The notes under the pieces were generated by a model. That model was not told the origin of the DNA, ran no database searches, and saw only the letters and a list, made by a program, of their open reading frames with translations. A stretch of DNA of 64,000 nucleotides from Benincasa hispida (Eukaryota > Streptophyta > Magnoliopsida > Cucurbitales > Cucurbitaceae): the NCBI RefSeq assembly GCF_009727055.1, contig NC_052359.1, positions 23,284,501 to 23,348,500 of the forward strand. Reading direction: 5' to 3'. Made by a program: the position numbers and the translations under genes. Positions 1 through 11,045 of the stretch are shown in pieces; position 1 is the first letter of the stretch; each line of letters opens with the position of its first letter.

Positions 1-250
1 TCTTTAAAATTCCTACTATTGTGATAGAAGATGACATAAAAAATATGGAGTTGATCGCACATAGAACACTTGTTTTGAATCTCTCAGAGAGTGTACTTTG
101 ACAAGTGATTGCTCTTAAGATGTGGATAAAGTTAAAGATCTCCCTAATAAATTGTTGTTGAGGGAGAGATTCTTTACATTCAAGATGAATTCATCCAAGA
201 CTTTGACCGATAACCTTGATGAGTTTAAGAAGATTACAGCAGAATTTAAA
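1..250 (+). pseudogene. C1 gag, first fragment
   Basis: Translation in shifting frames gives a Copia gag (UBN2-type) segment. The readable end is a stretch with LRERFFTFKM followed by LDEFKKITAEFK. At least two stop codons interrupt the first 180 bases. It ends exactly at the TTAAA duplication of solo LTR S1 and continues in frame at 2414, which shows that S1 split a once continuous gag. Confidence 0.75.
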
Positions 251-890
251 TGTAACATCCCAAATTTTTCAAGTAATTTTCATTAAATTATCTTGAAATA
301 TTTGGACGTTATTTTGATAAATTGGGACTAAGAGTTTAATTTGGGAGACAAGATAATTAATTTAAAAGATATTTGTAAAGAATTAGAATTTTAATTCAAT
401 TCAAGGAAAAATTGAATTAATTTACTTGGAGAAAAGTGTGTTTTAAATTCATTAAATATTTGGAAGGATGTATCAACTATTGGATTGTATATTCCCTTTA
501 ATTTCTGTTTGGAGCCAAAATTAAGTTAATTAGGAAAGTTAATTGGTTTAAGATTAATTTGAGAAGAGATTTGAAATTTTTCGATTATTTTGGATAAAAA
601 TTTGAAAATTAAAAAAAAAAGTTTGGAAAAGATTTGATAAGAGAATTGGAATTTTTGGATTATTTTGGATTTAATTTAAATTAATTGCATTATGGAATTT
701 TCAATTTAGTTAAATTGTGAAATTTCTAATTTAATTAGAATCTGGGTTCCCAAATTAATTAGATTATGAATTTTCTAATTAATTAAAATATGGATTTATT
801 AATTAGAGAAAATGTCTCATTTAAAAACGAAATCTAATCTATCTCAAGTTATGGAATCCCAAATAATATAGGATTAGGATTATTTTTCCT

Positions 891-899
891 CTATAAATA
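891..899 (+). promoter_or_regulatory. TATA box of S1
   Basis: CTATAAATA lies about 640 bases into the LTR, at a plausible U3/R position for a Gypsy LTR of this length. Confidence 0.5.
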
Positions 900-1649
900 C
901 AATCATCCACTACATTCTAAAGAAAGGTCAATTAGAGAGAAAAATCGCTGTTACTTTCATATTTTTTTAGCCATTCACCATTGTGCGTCCGTCGGTCATC
1001 GCCGCTCGTTGGATTTTTATTTGGTGAATATTAAGACGTGGAACTTTTTGGATTAGTTATAAATGTTGGGAATTGGATTTGAAATCCTAAATTATGATTT
1101 ATGCGTAGATTTGAATCTTTGAGTGAAGTTTGAAATAAATTTGGAGCAAACAAAGTGTTTGGAACGTTAATTCAAGTTTTAGTTGGAGATTGATTTCTTG
1201 GATTAATTTTGGAATTTCAATATGAGGTAAGTGACTTTCTATTGATTTGCCTTCGAACCAGTCCTCCCTATTACTTGGATTGCTTATTTAAGATTACTTG
1301 GACTGTTTACTTAAGAATACATGGACTAATTACTTAAGATTATATGGACTGTTTCTTGAGACTGTTAAGACAGATTTGACTGATTATTCTAGACTATTGG
1401 GACTAATAATTTATGACTGATTCAACTAAATGACTTAATGACATTGACTGGCTGGATTAGGCTGTTTTGTCTATGATGATTTTACCATTATTGAGGATAT
1501 ATATGAAAATTTAGCCCTAAGTTAAACGACTGTAATATATAACACAGAGTTGTATGAAAATTGATGCATGCTAAGTTATAGAGTTCCTATTAGTTTTTCT
1601 TATTTGGGCAGGTGTATATATATGACTATATATATGCACATTATGACTG

Positions 1650-1965
1650 ATTCATGTCAGTTCTTTCGGGTTCATGTCTATGACTGATTTGTGGACCTAC
1701 AGGTTACACACTATGACTGATTCATGTTCATTCATGTTCATGTCTATGATTGATTTGTGGACCTTCGGGTTACACACTATGACTGATTCATGTTCCTTCG
1801 GGTTCATGTCTATGACTGATTTGTGGACCTTTGGGTTACACACTGTCCTTTCGGGTTCATGTCTATGATTGATTGGTGGGCCTTCGGGTTACACACTATT
1901 GAATGATCCGTGCTCCTTTAGGATCATGTTTATAACTGATATGTGACCATTCGGGATCACCACAA
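1650..1965 (+). repeat. Degenerate tandem repeat inside S1
   Basis: Alternating copies of 'catgtctatgactgattt', 'gtggaccttcgggttacac' and 'gattcatgttccttcgggtt' form about four imperfect units of roughly 60-65 bases. The 'ccttcgggtt' core recurs in each. An open frame through it is only a by-product of the periodicity. Confidence 0.7.
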
Positions 1966-2413
1966 CTGATATGATGAGTGTACATCGATGCCTAGATAAA
2001 CTAGTTAACATGTAACCTAGAGGGTCCAGTAGCAGGTCACTTATCGAGTATTGTTATACTCATCCTTCCTTCCTTTATGTTTTTCGGGGAATGATAGGAG
2101 CAGGTTGACGAGTGATAGACGGGACCCGTGGCAGAGTCATATGGGGACAAGAGAAATTGCTTTCGCTCAGTCTACGTTTTTGTCATTTAAATATTTTGAA
2201 ACTAGAATTTAATGTGAGATAGTAAATTTTAATGTTTTGAATATGAATATTATTTTTAGGGGATCCGAATAAAAGTTTTGTTTATTTATTATTTATTTTT
2301 TTCTAGTTTATTTTGGAAAAACTATCCTTATTGTTTTGAATTTTTATGGTAAAAAATATCTAGATTTTAAATGTGTATTTAGTTCAAAGTACTCGAAAGG
2401 TCAGGTCATTACA

Positions 2414-2760
2414 TTAAAATTCAAGATGACACTATTGAGGCAGATAATAGAGCCTTTATGCTACTTAATTCACTTCCTGAGACATATAAAGATGTGAAGG
2501 CAACCTCAAAGTATGGTAGAGATTTAGTCACCACAAATAGCATCATTTTAGCACTTAAAATCAAAGAAATGAAGATGATGTCTAACAAGGAGGAAAAACC
2601 TAGTGCCGAGGGATTATTTTTGAAAAGCAAGAACAAATATCACAACAAAGTGAAGGGAAAACAAGTTTCCACAGATGAAAACAAGGAGAAGTCTAAAATT
2701 AGATGCAAATATTGCAAGAAGATTGAACATCTAATCAAGGACTGCAGAACTTTGAAGTGA
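2414..2760 (+). pseudogene. C1 gag, second fragment with zinc knuckle
   Basis: Continues gag after S1. It includes the LLNSLPETYKD segment typical of Copia gag and, near 2704-2745, a CX2CX4HX4C zinc knuckle (CKYCKKIEHLIKDC), the nucleic-acid binding motif of capsid-forming gag. The frame stops at 2758, so gag-pol is no longer joined. The family call is secure; function is lost. Confidence 0.8.
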
Positions 2761-2880
2761 AACAATGAGCAGAAGAACAAAAATCAAAATCAAAAGGTTC
2801 AATCAACATAGTTAGGAGAAGCCTCAGTAGGGGAAGATTCATTCTTCTACTCAAATGCCTTAGCCATCTCTAATTAAAGG

Positions 2881-3360
2881 GCAGAATTTGAAAATCCAGC
2901 AAAGAGCATTGATTGGATTCTTGACTTAGGGTGTTCTTTTCATATAACACCCAACAAGGTCTGGTTCAATACCTACAAGGACATGGATAGAGGAAGTCTA
3001 CTTGGGTAACAATCATTCTGTTCTATGGTTGGCATTGGCTAAATTCTCCTAAAACTAGAAGATGGGTCAGTGAAGCTACTCAGAAATGTTAGGCATATAC
3101 CCAAATTAAAGAGGAATTTGATTTCATTAGGCATGCTTGACTCAATAGGCTGTGAATACAGAAGGAAACGAGGCTACTGGGAAGTTCAGATAAATGGTTT
3201 GTATGTGGTCCAAGGAGTTCAAAAGAGGCAATTAGCTTTAGTTGTAACTCTTAAAAAGCCTACTGATGGAGACCTTTGGCACAAAACACTTGCCTATATT
3301 AGTGCAAAAGACCTTCAAATGCATGTTTGTGGGGTTCACTAAAGGAGTAAAAGGTTTCGG
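2881..3360 (+). pseudogene. C1 protease and GAG-pre-integrase remnant
   Basis: At 2914-2955 the frame reads WILDLGCSFHITP. This is the Copia aspartic protease site with the usual DSG changed to DLG, so the catalytic triplet is damaged. Downstream, the segment ending LWHKTLAYISAKDL is the GAG-pre-integrase domain (normally LWH...LGH). It then jumps at about 3330 into another context and stops at 3340. In-frame stops occur near 3007 and 3039. Confidence 0.75.
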
Positions 3361-3720
3361 ACTTTGACATCCTATTGAAAGAAAGTGTGTGACCAACAGA
3401 GATGTTATTTTCAGGGAAACTGAAATTTTTATGCAGAAAATAAATACCCCTGAATAAACACCTCAAGAGTTGACTGATAAAATTAAGGTGGAGCACTCTC
3501 TCTTGCCTACATCAGCTTCCTCAAGTTTAAATCCTAAAGATACTAGTGATATGATGCCTCAACATGAAAAAGAAGAAGAAGAAGAAGAGGCAGCCACTGA
3601 AGTTGAGCAAGAGGGTACAAACTTAAGAAACTACTCCTTAGCTAGAGATAGGCAAAGGAGAATTACAATACACCTACAAGGTATGAAGCTGATTATGTAA
3701 ACCTAGCATTGATTGCATAA
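3330..3720 (+). pseudogene. C1 integrase C-terminal segment and linker
   Basis: Bases 3334-3460 translate to a GFTKGVKGFR-type segment followed by a VTNRDVIFRE block, which in Copia pol lies after the integrase core. A Glu-rich linker (3560-3620) follows. The D-D-E core expected before it is absent, implying a deletion of several hundred bases at about 3325-3340. Confidence 0.65.
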
Positions 3721-4770
3721 GAAGAAATGAGTGACTTAGAATCATCCACATTTGAAGAAGCAGTGAGTTGTGCTAATGCAAAGAGATAGATAGAAGCTAT
3801 GAATGATGAAATTGAGTCCCTAATGAAGAATGAGACTTGGTACTTAGTTCCTCTTCCTAAAGGGTGTAAACCTATTGCATCTAAATGGGTGTACAAGTTC
3901 AAGGAAGACATTTCTAAGGTTTAAGAACCTAGATTCAAAGTAGGCTGGTTGCTAAGGGATGCAATCAGAGATGGGGATTAGACTACAATGAGACATTCTC
4001 ACTAATTGTGAAACAAACCTCTATCAAATTGTTTCTATCCATAGTAGCACAACAAAACCTATAACTAGACCAGCTTGATGTCAAAACAGCATTCCTTCAT
4101 GGCTACTTAGAAGAAACCATATATATGAGTCAACCTAAAGGTTATCAAATCAAGGAGAAAGAAGAATACTACTACCTACTTAGAAAGTCTATTTATGGAC
4201 TAAAACAATCACCTGGGTGCTGGAATAGAAGGTTTGATGAGTTTATGCAGAATAGTGGTTTTTTAAAAAGCCCCTATGATAGCGGTGTTTACATCAATGC
4301 TGGCTAATCCAGTCTATTGACTTCTATATGTGGATGATATGCTACTATCAAGTAGTTCTAAGGAGAAGTTGAAACAAATTAATACCTCCTAAAATCGGAG
4401 TGTGAAATGAAAGATATGGGCAGTGCAAAAAGGATACTTGGCATTGATATCGAAAAAAATAGAACATAACGCAAATTACACATCAGTTTAGCTAAGTACT
4501 GTGAGAAATTAATTCAAAAGTTCCATATGAAAGAAGAAAAGTCAGTTTCTACACCCGTTGCATAACATTTCAAATTATCAGCACAAAGTTCACCAAAAGA
4601 TACAAAGATTAAGCATAAAAAATTAATGTTGACAGTGCCTTACTCCCAAGCAGTGGGAAGTCTCATGTATTTAATGATATCTACCAGACCAGACATAGCT
4701 TATGCAACTGGTTTGGTCAGTAGGTACATGGCCAACCATGGCAAGAGACATTGAGAGACCACAAAATGGA
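3721..4770 (+). pseudogene. C1 reverse transcriptase remnant
   Basis: Conserved Copia RT blocks are visible. WVYKFK lies near 3888. MSQPKGYQI and YGLKQSP lie within 4125-4215. LLYVDDMLL at 4321-4347 carries the YVDD polymerase motif intact. RPDIAYATGLVSRYM lies near 4690-4730. The frame is broken by many stops and small indels (3790, 3924, 3978, 4305, 4389), so no functional enzyme is encoded. Confidence 0.8.
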
Positions 4771-4772
4771 TT

Positions 4773-5275
4773 TTGAGATACCTAAAGGGTATTAAAGAAG
4801 CTAGATTCTTATATCAAGAGAGCAATGATTCAGAACTTGAACTATTTGGCTTTGCTGACTCAGATTATGCAAGAGATCTCTATAAAAGAAGGTCACTGTC
4901 AGGATATATTTTTCTTTTTGAAAGTTGTGTACTTAGTTGGAAAGCTTCCTTGCAATTAATTGTAACTCTTTCTACCACTGAAGTAGAGTTTATTGTTCTA
5001 TCTGAGGCTGTAAAAGAAGGCCTATGGCTAAGAGGTTTATTTCAAGACTTCAAAATTACTCAGATAAAAGTAAAAATTTATTGGGATAATCAGTGTACTA
5101 TACATCTATCTAACATCCTCAGTATCATAATCACACTAAACATATAGTTATGAAGTACCACTTCATCAGAGAACAGATAGAAGAAGGGAAAATCGAAGTT
5201 CTTAAAGTCCATACATCAAATAATGCCTCAGACATGCTGACGAAAGCAATCACTTAGCTCAAACTCTAGAAATGC
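4773..5275 (+). pseudogene. C1 RNase H remnant
   Basis: This is the best preserved part of C1. It holds MRYLKGIKEARF, then the FADSDYA block, then SWKASLQ, the LSTTEVEF block and a WLRGLF segment, all hallmarks of Copia RNase H (D-E-D type). A slip near 5115 breaks the frame. The conserved tail (KYHFIREQI, ASDMLTKAI) continues in another frame to about 5258. Confidence 0.82.
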
Positions 5276-5368
5276 CTCGACATCATCGGATTTGAGCTAC
5301 TTGAAAAAGGATAGTTGAAGAGTGATCAATGAAGAGGAGCTAAATATTAATCAACTAAATGTTTATTT

Positions 5369-5381
5369 CAAGGTGGAGAAT
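5369..5381 (+). other. C1 polypurine tract
   Basis: CAAGGTGGAGAAT directly precedes TGTAAAGCAG, the start of the 3' LTR. This is the usual plus-strand primer site of plant Copia elements. Confidence 0.75.
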
Positions 5382-5696
5382 TGTAAAGCAGAAATTACTT
5401 TAGTGAAATCAAGCATTTATCTTACAAATACACCCATAATTAAACTTGTAAAATCGTAGATAAAGGGGATCTAAGGTAGAATGTTCTTATCTGTTTCTAT
5501 AAGCCCTTGAAAATCCTCCAAGAATCTTAAAATAAAGCTCCTCTCGTGGATGTAGGCCTCGTTGCTGAACCACGTAAAATCTCTTGTGTTCCTCTTCTTT
5601 TTTCCATCTATGCATGCTCGGCTTACATTTGCAAATCTTCTTCTTATCAACCATTTCATCTGTTCATCTCTTCTTTTCTTTCACGGCTGCAAAACA
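5382..5696 (+). repeat. C1 3' LTR (right end approximate)
   Basis: Starts TGTAAAGCAG after the polypurine tract. It contains AATAAAG at 5530-5536 as a possible polyadenylation signal, followed by the conserved 'gaaccacgtaaaat' block. The best TG...CA end is 'gcaaaaca' near 5696. No 5' copy is in the window to confirm this. Confidence 0.55.
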
Positions 5697-5929
5697 AAGA
5701 GAAAACTCGAGTGAGTTCCTTTTTTCCTTTTTGTTGTTGAAATGAGGTCTGCGAACGATGAATAATTGTGATTAGTTTAGACCTTCGACATGTGTGGAAG
5801 GATCATCAGCAACGTGGCCATTTCTTTAGCCATTTGTTCCATCATAGACCTTCAGTTTTGGGTCTTTCTTTTAGCTTGGGCTCAGTGCATTGTTAAAAAA
5901 ATAAATAAATAAATAAAATAATCCCTACC
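5697..5929. other. Spacer, nothing recognised
   Basis: Low-complexity T-rich and A-rich sequence with an AAATA stutter at about 5895-5917. No gene signal. Confidence 0.5.
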
Positions 5930-6348
5930 TATTAGGTTTTAGCAAAAATATTGGAAGAATGGTTGTTCACATCAGAAATGTGAAGTGATGGGTTTTGATC
6001 ACTAGAAAAATGAGCATATGCCTTTGGTTTTGAATTAAAACACTTTAAGTTAGGTGTACTAACTCTAGTTAAATTCCCTTTTGTAATCACTTGTTCAAAG
6101 TAGGAGAAAATGGTGTGAGTGATAGAAGAGCTTTTAGAGTATTTCTTGTAATTATGATTGGAGAGAGAATTATGTGTTAATGTAATAGTTTTTTCATAGT
6201 GGGTTTTCCCTAGTGGGTCGTAGTTTTTTTTTTTTTATTATTGGTGTTTTCACATAAATTCTTGTGTTTCTTAATTTTATTATTTTTCTTTTAATTCTCC
6301 ATTTTTTTTTCTTATTTCTGTAGTAATAATGAGATTTTTTTCTCAACA
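5930..6348 (+). repeat. 5' LTR of the short LTR element
   Basis: Aligns along its length with 7002-7437. It starts TATTAGG where the partner reads TGTTAGG, and ends CTCAACA. Confidence 0.62.
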
Positions 6349-6350
6349 AA

Positions 6351-6363
6351 TAGTATTAGAGTT
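6351..6363 (+). other. Degenerate primer-binding site
   Basis: TAGTATTAGAGTT sits just after the 5' LTR and differs at a few positions from TGGTATCAGAGC, the plant initiator-Met tRNA primer site. Confidence 0.5.
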
Positions 6364-7001
6364 TTAATTTCGTAGTTTCTTGAATTACTTAGTATGTTTT
6401 GTTGTTGAAACATTGTCTGACCTACCACATCAAAAAAGAGATCAAGTTTGATGTGGTTCCAATGGAGATTCTAAGAAGTAGATGATAGACTATTAAAAAT
6501 GGTGACAGATTGGATACATGAAAAAGGATCGTCCTAACGGGAGCATGCTTGTTAAATGGTTCTGGGTCAGATGCTAATTCATCTTCATTATCTCGGAAGA
6601 TGACAGTTTATTCTTGTGAAGAAACTCAAGATTCATCCTCGTAATGTGTTCACTTTTTCCATTATAGAGGATTGTTGTTAGCAGTTCAAAGAGTTTCTAC
6701 ACAGCCATTGGGTTTAGCAGTTATGCAAGGTGTATGGTGGAAGTTATGTCAATGGCTGAAGAAGTTTCGGATGAGCTAAGTGGGTGGAAGTTGCATCATA
6801 AATTTCAGTAAAGTATATTGACATGCATGTGAAGAAAAAGAAAAAAAAAAAAAAAAAAACTAAGAAGGTGGCATTCAAACTGGTCTACTTTTATGGTGGG
6901 GAGAAGGTTATAGTTCTTTGAGTTGAGAATTATGATTGTTCGTGAAGGCAATGAATGTAGCAGGAATTTTGAATTCTTCAAATATCTTGCTAAGTAGATT
7001 T

Positions 7002-7437
7002 TGTTAGGTTTTGACAAAATATTAGAAAAGTGGTTGTCCCATATCAAAAGGTTAAAGGAAATGATGAGCTCCAAATACAACAGAGAAAGTCTATACATTT
7101 GGTTCCATATCGTCTCAGATAGAAATACTTTAAGCTTAAGCATGCTAACTCTAATTAAATTCCCTTTTGTATTCTTTTATTGATAGAATGGAAAAAATGG
7201 TGTGAGTGGAACAAAAGTTTTGAGCGAGTGCTTGTAATTGGGAACGGGGAGAAAATTATGTGTAATTGTAACAATTTTCACACAGTAAATTTCAATATGG
7301 TGGGTCATGCAGTTTTTTTTCCAATTTTAGAGTTTTCCGTAAATGGTTGTGTTTCCTATTTTTATTGTTTTTCTTTTAATTTCTCGATTAATTTATACTT
7401 AATCTTATCATATGGTAGTGAGAGGTTTTTTCCAACA
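7002..7437 (+). repeat. 3' LTR of the short LTR element
   Basis: Starts TGTTAGGTTTT and ends TCCAACA. It matches the 5' copy in order and spacing. Confidence 0.62.
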
Positions 7438-8442
7438 ATATTCTTCGGGTAGAAATGTTCCAAATAAACCCATAAATATGCTTTTCAATTGCAAGTAAAT
7501 TTGGATCAATGTTGGTGGAAGAAATTGTGAATTGTTACACTTCTCATCCAACTGTCTTTACCTAACATGGAATTTTGAGGAAACCTTGTAGAGTTGTTTT
7601 CTTGTTGAGAGAAATATCATAAAAGCGTTGTTTGAGTGACAGTACAAGACATAGTTGGATTGACAAGTTAAGTAGACCCTACTTGGTTGGACAATTAAAA
7701 GGCTTAGCTAGTGTCTTATATGTTTGTCAAAATAATTTGAAAGATGATCAAATACATTATATTTTGAACAATAAAATCTTCCATTCATACATAAACTCTT
7801 TGTCACATGGCATGAGTTCAATAGGTTCATAATATACCCTTTAAAATTCCAACTCTCTGATCTACCTTCAATTTATAGCTTATTAGCTTATTGATTCATG
7901 CTAAGTTTATTTGAAATCGAAAGTGAAAAAAATCTACTATAGTGCGTTGAATATCATTTTGATCGATGTATTTTATGTATTTCATTCTATTTTAGTTTTG
8001 GCAGTCTCAAATGACTAAATTTAATTTCATATTTCCAACAAATCATTAAATTTATCATTTAAAGTTAGTTTCATCAAAATTAAATACATAATAATAATAA
8101 TTTTCATAAACAAAACATAACATGAACATATGTTTCTAGAGTACATAAATGGAAGGATAATAGTAGAGACTAAGTATTGCACATGCCTAAGATTCAAATC
8201 AACATTTATGTTTTGTGTTCACTCACTTGCTTCTTATAAAAAAATTTTCAAGGATGCTCGAATAACTTTGAAACTCTTAAGCTATCAAAAAGAAAGTTAT
8301 ACCTTATTGATATATACTTTACCTAAAAGTAGTAATTACCTTTTCATTTATGTTTTTCTTAATGATATTATATCCTCTGAAAGTCTCTAATTAGATCTGG
8401 CCTTGATTCATTGATATACACTTCTCTACTCAGCCATTACAC
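7438..8442. other. AT-rich spacer
   Basis: About 1 kb with no conserved protein motif. Short open frames here have no recognisable domain and no Kozak or splice context that would support a gene. Confidence 0.5.
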
Positions 8443-8445
8443 TAA

Positions 8446-8972
8446 GGCCACATTTACACCAATTGAAAAAGAATCCATCAATGGCAATGTAAAAAGTGGG
8501 TTCGAGTTGATTACTTTTATTGTTGTTTATTTACTTTTCACAATCGTAATGAGATGTGAGGTCTATCTTGAAATTTGTAATCTAACCGTGTAATCTAATT
8601 GAGGAATAAAAGGTGTTCAATCCGATTGTGGTTGAAAATTACATGGGATCCACTATTTTTATTGTTGACATTATCATTACTATTATAAATACTGTTACTG
8701 TAGCTGTATGAAAATTATGAATTTTTAACAATTATTGTTACTTTTACTATTACTATTGTTGTTACCATCACTGTTATTGTTAACGTTAGAGTCAAACAAT
8801 AATTTTGAAAATAACGGTAACAGTAAAATGTGACATATTCATAATTCTAGTTAAATTCGATTAAAAAAAAAACAATCCTATTGTTTGACAATTCAGGTCT
8901 ATTACGGTTCATCAATGAATGAAATCTCATTTCGATTATACCAATTTTCATTACGATTTGGTAAATAGGGTC
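8446..8972. mobile_element. MITE copy A (Tourist/Harbinger-like)
   Basis: Left end GGCCACATTTACACC and right end GGTAAATAGGGTC are imperfect inverted repeats. TAA precedes the left end. The interior is AT-rich with repeated 'actgttattgtta' and 'ggtaacagtaa' stretches and no coding frame. The reverse complement of its right ~45 bases matches the left end of copy B. The class (PIF/Harbinger versus hAT) is inferred from the GGCC...GTTTACC ends and the 3-bp flank of copy B. Confidence 0.6.
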
Positions 8973-9929
8973 AAAATAGATTTAAGTGGACTTTTTCATA
9001 GGTTTGAAATTACACACAAACTTTGTGGAAAAAGAAGAAAAGAGAATTGGAATTGGGGTGTAGAGAGAAGGAGAACATGCGAGAAGTGGGCCCCAATGAA
9101 CATGGGTAGAAGAAATAAATAGGTGTTCGCCACGTGTCCACGTTATTATATTTGAAAAATATTATCGTTTGGTGATCCACCCTGGATTTAGTAGCTGTAA
9201 TTGGCTGGATATGAATCCAATGTGGAAAACTGAGGGTATTTCCGTCAAATCACTAATCAAGCCAAAGAGTTGTTGAGGATTTGTCAACAAAACATGAGGG
9301 GAGGGGACAGACTGTGAACCCCAACACCATCCTTATATAATTATTATTAAATCTTCTAATTTTTTTTTTAATTAGCCCAACATATTCCACTTGGCTTGCC
9401 CTTACCCTATAATCGTCTACCACGTGTCCACCTTAAGGCTATTTCTGTAAAATTACTATCCATTATTAGGTATCAAAAAATATTATTATAATATTTTTAG
9501 GTATAGTGCCGAAATTAAGAGGATAGAACTTCTAATCGATGTTCCGAATGTGAATTTCAAAACAAAAAAATGTGTGTTGTTATATACCATCTTGTGGAAA
9601 TTATAGGTTCAAATACCATTTTGTCCTAATATTACTTTGGTTTCGTTTCATTTTGTTTTATATACTTTCAGATCATCAATTTTAGTCTATGTATTTTTTT
9701 CGATTTAATAAGATTTGTCATTTGTTGTTGATTTTTTTTTTTAAAAAAAAAAAGTTTCTATTGGTGTTTCCTTTATAAATTGTGAATAGTGGCTTTTCTT
9801 CACTGTTATTATTATTTTAACCAATTTTGATAAAAATTAACTTTAAATGACTATACTTTAAGATCAGTTGAAAGTATATACACTAAACTAGATAATTAAA
9901 AATATATGACTAAAATCAAATGAAATTTA
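8973..9929. other. Intergenic sequence with two ABRE/G-box motifs
   Basis: No gene recognised. CCACGTGTCCA occurs at 9130-9140 and again at 9420-9430, followed in both cases by related sequence ('ggtatttccgtcaaat' versus 'gctatttctgtaaaat'). This suggests a local ~290-base duplication. Confidence 0.5.
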
Positions 9930-10347
9930 TGCCATGTTTACCAATCCTTAATGAAAATTGGTGTAATCGTAATGGATCACAATCGCAAACATAACTAGAT
10001 TATTTTTTATCATGTTTATCTACAATTATAAACTTTTTTCACATTTACTGTTACCATTACCTTTACCTTTACCTCTGAGGATCAAACCATAATGGTAATA
10101 GTAAAAGTGTTACAATTTATAATTTTTCTTTTGAAACAGTAACAATAACGGTAACGATATGAGGTAATTTTCAAATACAATTAGATTGAGTATACTCCGC
10201 TCATCAATCAGATTGCATTTTTTGTTTACAGATTTAGAAGTGGGCCTCATGTGTTAGTAGATGAATGCGGTACACAAGCAAACAACACCAAATGTAATCA
10301 AATTGGAGCTCTGACTTATCATGTTTTCACTTGGGGTAAACGTGGCC
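9930..10347. mobile_element. MITE copy B (Tourist/Harbinger-like)
   Basis: Left end TGCCATGTTTACC and right end GGGGTAAACGTGGCC form inverted termini. TTA lies on both sides (9927-9929, 10348-10350), the target size and sequence expected for PIF/Harbinger-type MITEs. The interior resembles copy A. No transposase is encoded. Confidence 0.62.
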
Positions 10348-10904
10348 TTAAAATACAATAACTAAAAACGATATTTTACATGAAATTACATTTTCTTTTT
10401 CTATCTTTTGAAAAGGCTTACCATGGCAACTAATAAATGAAGGTAGAATATGGTATAGAAATGTTTTCCTTTGAAAGAGAAACAAATTCATAACCCTAAC
10501 TTGACAGATCTACCATGTCACCAATATCGAGCTTTTAGCTATATATGAAATTACCATAATACCCTTAAAGTATCCGTTATATGACTTTGAGACCTTCCCC
10601 ACATGGGATTCCTGAAGAAGTGCAATATAAAACTACAGAACTTTGGGACCTTTTTATGATTAAAAAGTAGTAAATGATTTTAAAAAGGAGTAAATAATTT
10701 GATGGAAAGTTTCTTTTTTAATGTGCAAATTGTGAGTGTAATTATGATTTATAAGAACAATATGATTAAAAAAGGAATTTAGGGAATCTGAAGCATTATT
10801 GAGGAAAGACAAGGCAAGGCTGTCTTTCAAGCCTCCAACTTCACCACTGATCTCTTTTCTTTTTCTTTCATCTTATTCTTTACTCTCTTTCTTTTTTATT
10901 ATAC

Positions 10905-10922
10905 ATTATATATATATATATA
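10905..10922 (+). promoter_or_regulatory. Candidate TATA region of the AGP gene
   Basis: A TATATATATA run lies about 125 bases before the chosen start codon. It is followed by a pyrimidine-rich leader (TC-rich, 10930-11030), common in plant 5' UTRs. Being a dinucleotide run, it may owe its match to chance. Confidence 0.5.
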
Positions 10923-11045
10923 TCTTTGCTATTGCTTTTCATTTCAACTTCCCACAAACACTTTCTCTAAATTTCTCCCTTTACAACCCCTTTTATTTTC
11001 TCTCTTTCCACATATCTCTCTATCTTTTGTTTGATAGAGAGAATA

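Larger units (their letters stand above)
251..2413 (+). mobile_element. S1: solo LTR, Gypsy-type, inserted in C1 gag
   Basis: It starts TGTAACATCCC and ends GGTCATTACA, so the termini are TG...CA with short inverted ends. It is flanked by the 5-bp duplication TTAAA at 246-250 and 2414-2418. Removing it restores the C1 gag frame. The TGTAAC...GTTACA-like ends and the layout (TATA box, a 'gaggtaag' block, a tandem block rich in 'ccttcgggtt', then a 3' block with 'actcatccttcc') match Tekay/Del-like chromovirus LTRs as I know them; the lineage is inference. No internal region is present, so it arose by LTR-LTR recombination. Confidence 0.88.
1..5696 (+). mobile_element. C1: decayed Ty1/Copia retrotransposon, right part
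   Basis: Remnants occur in Copia order: gag with zinc knuckle, protease, GAG-pre-integrase, reverse transcriptase (RT), RNase H, polypurine tract and the start of a 3' LTR. The left end lies outside the window. Many stop codons and frameshifts interrupt the frames, so it is not functional. The catalytic integrase core is missing: the pre-integrase segment is followed almost directly by the GVKGFR-type segment that normally lies after the core. Gag is split by solo LTR S1. The R/U5 part of the LTR has a 'gaaccacgtaaaat' block I associate with Tork-like Copia elements; that lineage is inference. The right end near 5696 is approximate. Confidence 0.85.
5930..7437 (+). mobile_element. Short non-autonomous LTR element
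   Basis: Two direct repeats of about 420-436 bases (5930-6348 and 7002-7437) share blocks such as 'ttaggtttt.acaaaatatt', 'ctaactctagttaaattccc', 'tggtgtgagtg' and a closing 'ccaaca/ctcaaca'. They flank about 650 bases with no intact coding frame. A weak primer-binding site follows the first LTR. The size suggests a deletion derivative of a Copia element. A matching target duplication was not found, and the LTRs are visibly diverged, so the insertion is old. Confidence 0.65.

Noticed and set aside
1674..1868. Open frame of 64 residues with a repeated MTDLWTF pattern
   Set aside because: It lies in the tandem repeat of solo LTR S1. The peptide repeat only mirrors the DNA period.
7632..8593. 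Several frames of 60-86 residues
   Set aside because: No conserved motif, atypical composition, and AT-rich spacer context.
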